A stretch of 17,670 bases of DNA from Tetmemena sp. SeJ-2015 (taxonomy: Eukaryota; Ciliophora; Spirotrichea; Sporadotrichida; Oxytrichidae), in contig JAJKFJ010006438.1 in assembly GCA_027382625.1 (NCBI GenBank), forward strand, positions 1 to 17,670. The letters are read 5' to 3'. Shown in pieces: positions 17,669 to 17,670 of the stretch. The notes beneath the pieces were generated by a model that saw only the letters and a list, made by a program, of their open reading frames with translations, had not been told where the DNA came from and did no database searches. A program made the position numbers and the translations under genes. Positions within the stretch are counted from its first letter, which is position 1; each line of letters starts with the position of its first letter.

Positions 17669-17670
17669 CT

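Noticed and set aside
1..17670. Bacterial, Paramecium or Euplotes origin
   Set aside because: In-frame TAA/TAG, dynein and introns exclude bacteria. The inserts are not TA-bounded with TA-only junctions as in Paramecium. TGA acts as stop, not Cys, which excludes Euplotes.

Overview
This looks like germline (micronuclear) DNA of a spirotrich ciliate, most like the Oxytricha/Stylonychia/Tetmemena group. Three observations point there. (1) In every gene recognised, TAA and TAG sit at in-frame positions where a residue is needed, and only TGA ends the frames, so the code is TAA/TAG = Gln. (2) The genes carry very short GT...AG introns, mostly 20-49 nt. (3) Reading frames are repeatedly broken by AT-rich inserts flanked by short direct repeats, and removing one repeat plus the insert restores the frame. 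That is the pattern of macronuclear-destined segments (MDS) joined at pointers with internal eliminated sequences (IES) between them. The clearest pointers are TAATGAATCTTTTG (14 bp, 120-bp IES), TAAATGAA (8 bp, 15-bp IES) and TTAATC (6 bp, 318-bp IES).

Layout: three genes lie head to tail on the minus strand. From the right, 17668 to about 7535 is an axonemal-type dynein heavy chain, without its N-terminal tail. It runs through the linker, AAA1-AAA4 and the first stalk helix, then stops where the microtubule-binding domain should begin. Next, 7365-5541 is a complete tubulin tyrosine ligase-like (TTLL) gene, 504 residues after removal of four introns and two IESs. About 5128-168 is a large coiled-coil protein of unknown family, about 1,200 residues, broken by many IESs. 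The stretch 5129-5540 and both ends of the larger IESs are AT-rich with no gene seen.

The 1,627-bp IES inside the dynein stalk (8002-9628) is not empty. It carries, on the opposite strand, a small gene of its own (8233-9083) that resolves to a 242-residue frame after removing its own small inserts: a nested, 'Russian doll' gene. The same IES and the 712-bp IES of the coiled-coil gene each end in a copy of a roughly 400-bp repeat, about 30 bp from the MDS junction. The repeat holds a decayed protein-like frame.

Functionally, dynein drives ciliary beating and TTLL enzymes modify the axonemal tubulin it walks on, so at least two of the genes concern cilia. No tRNA, rRNA, CRISPR array, telomeric C4A4 repeat or complete transposon was seen. 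All MDS joins are inferred by reading alone; comparison with the macronuclear chromosomes would settle them.
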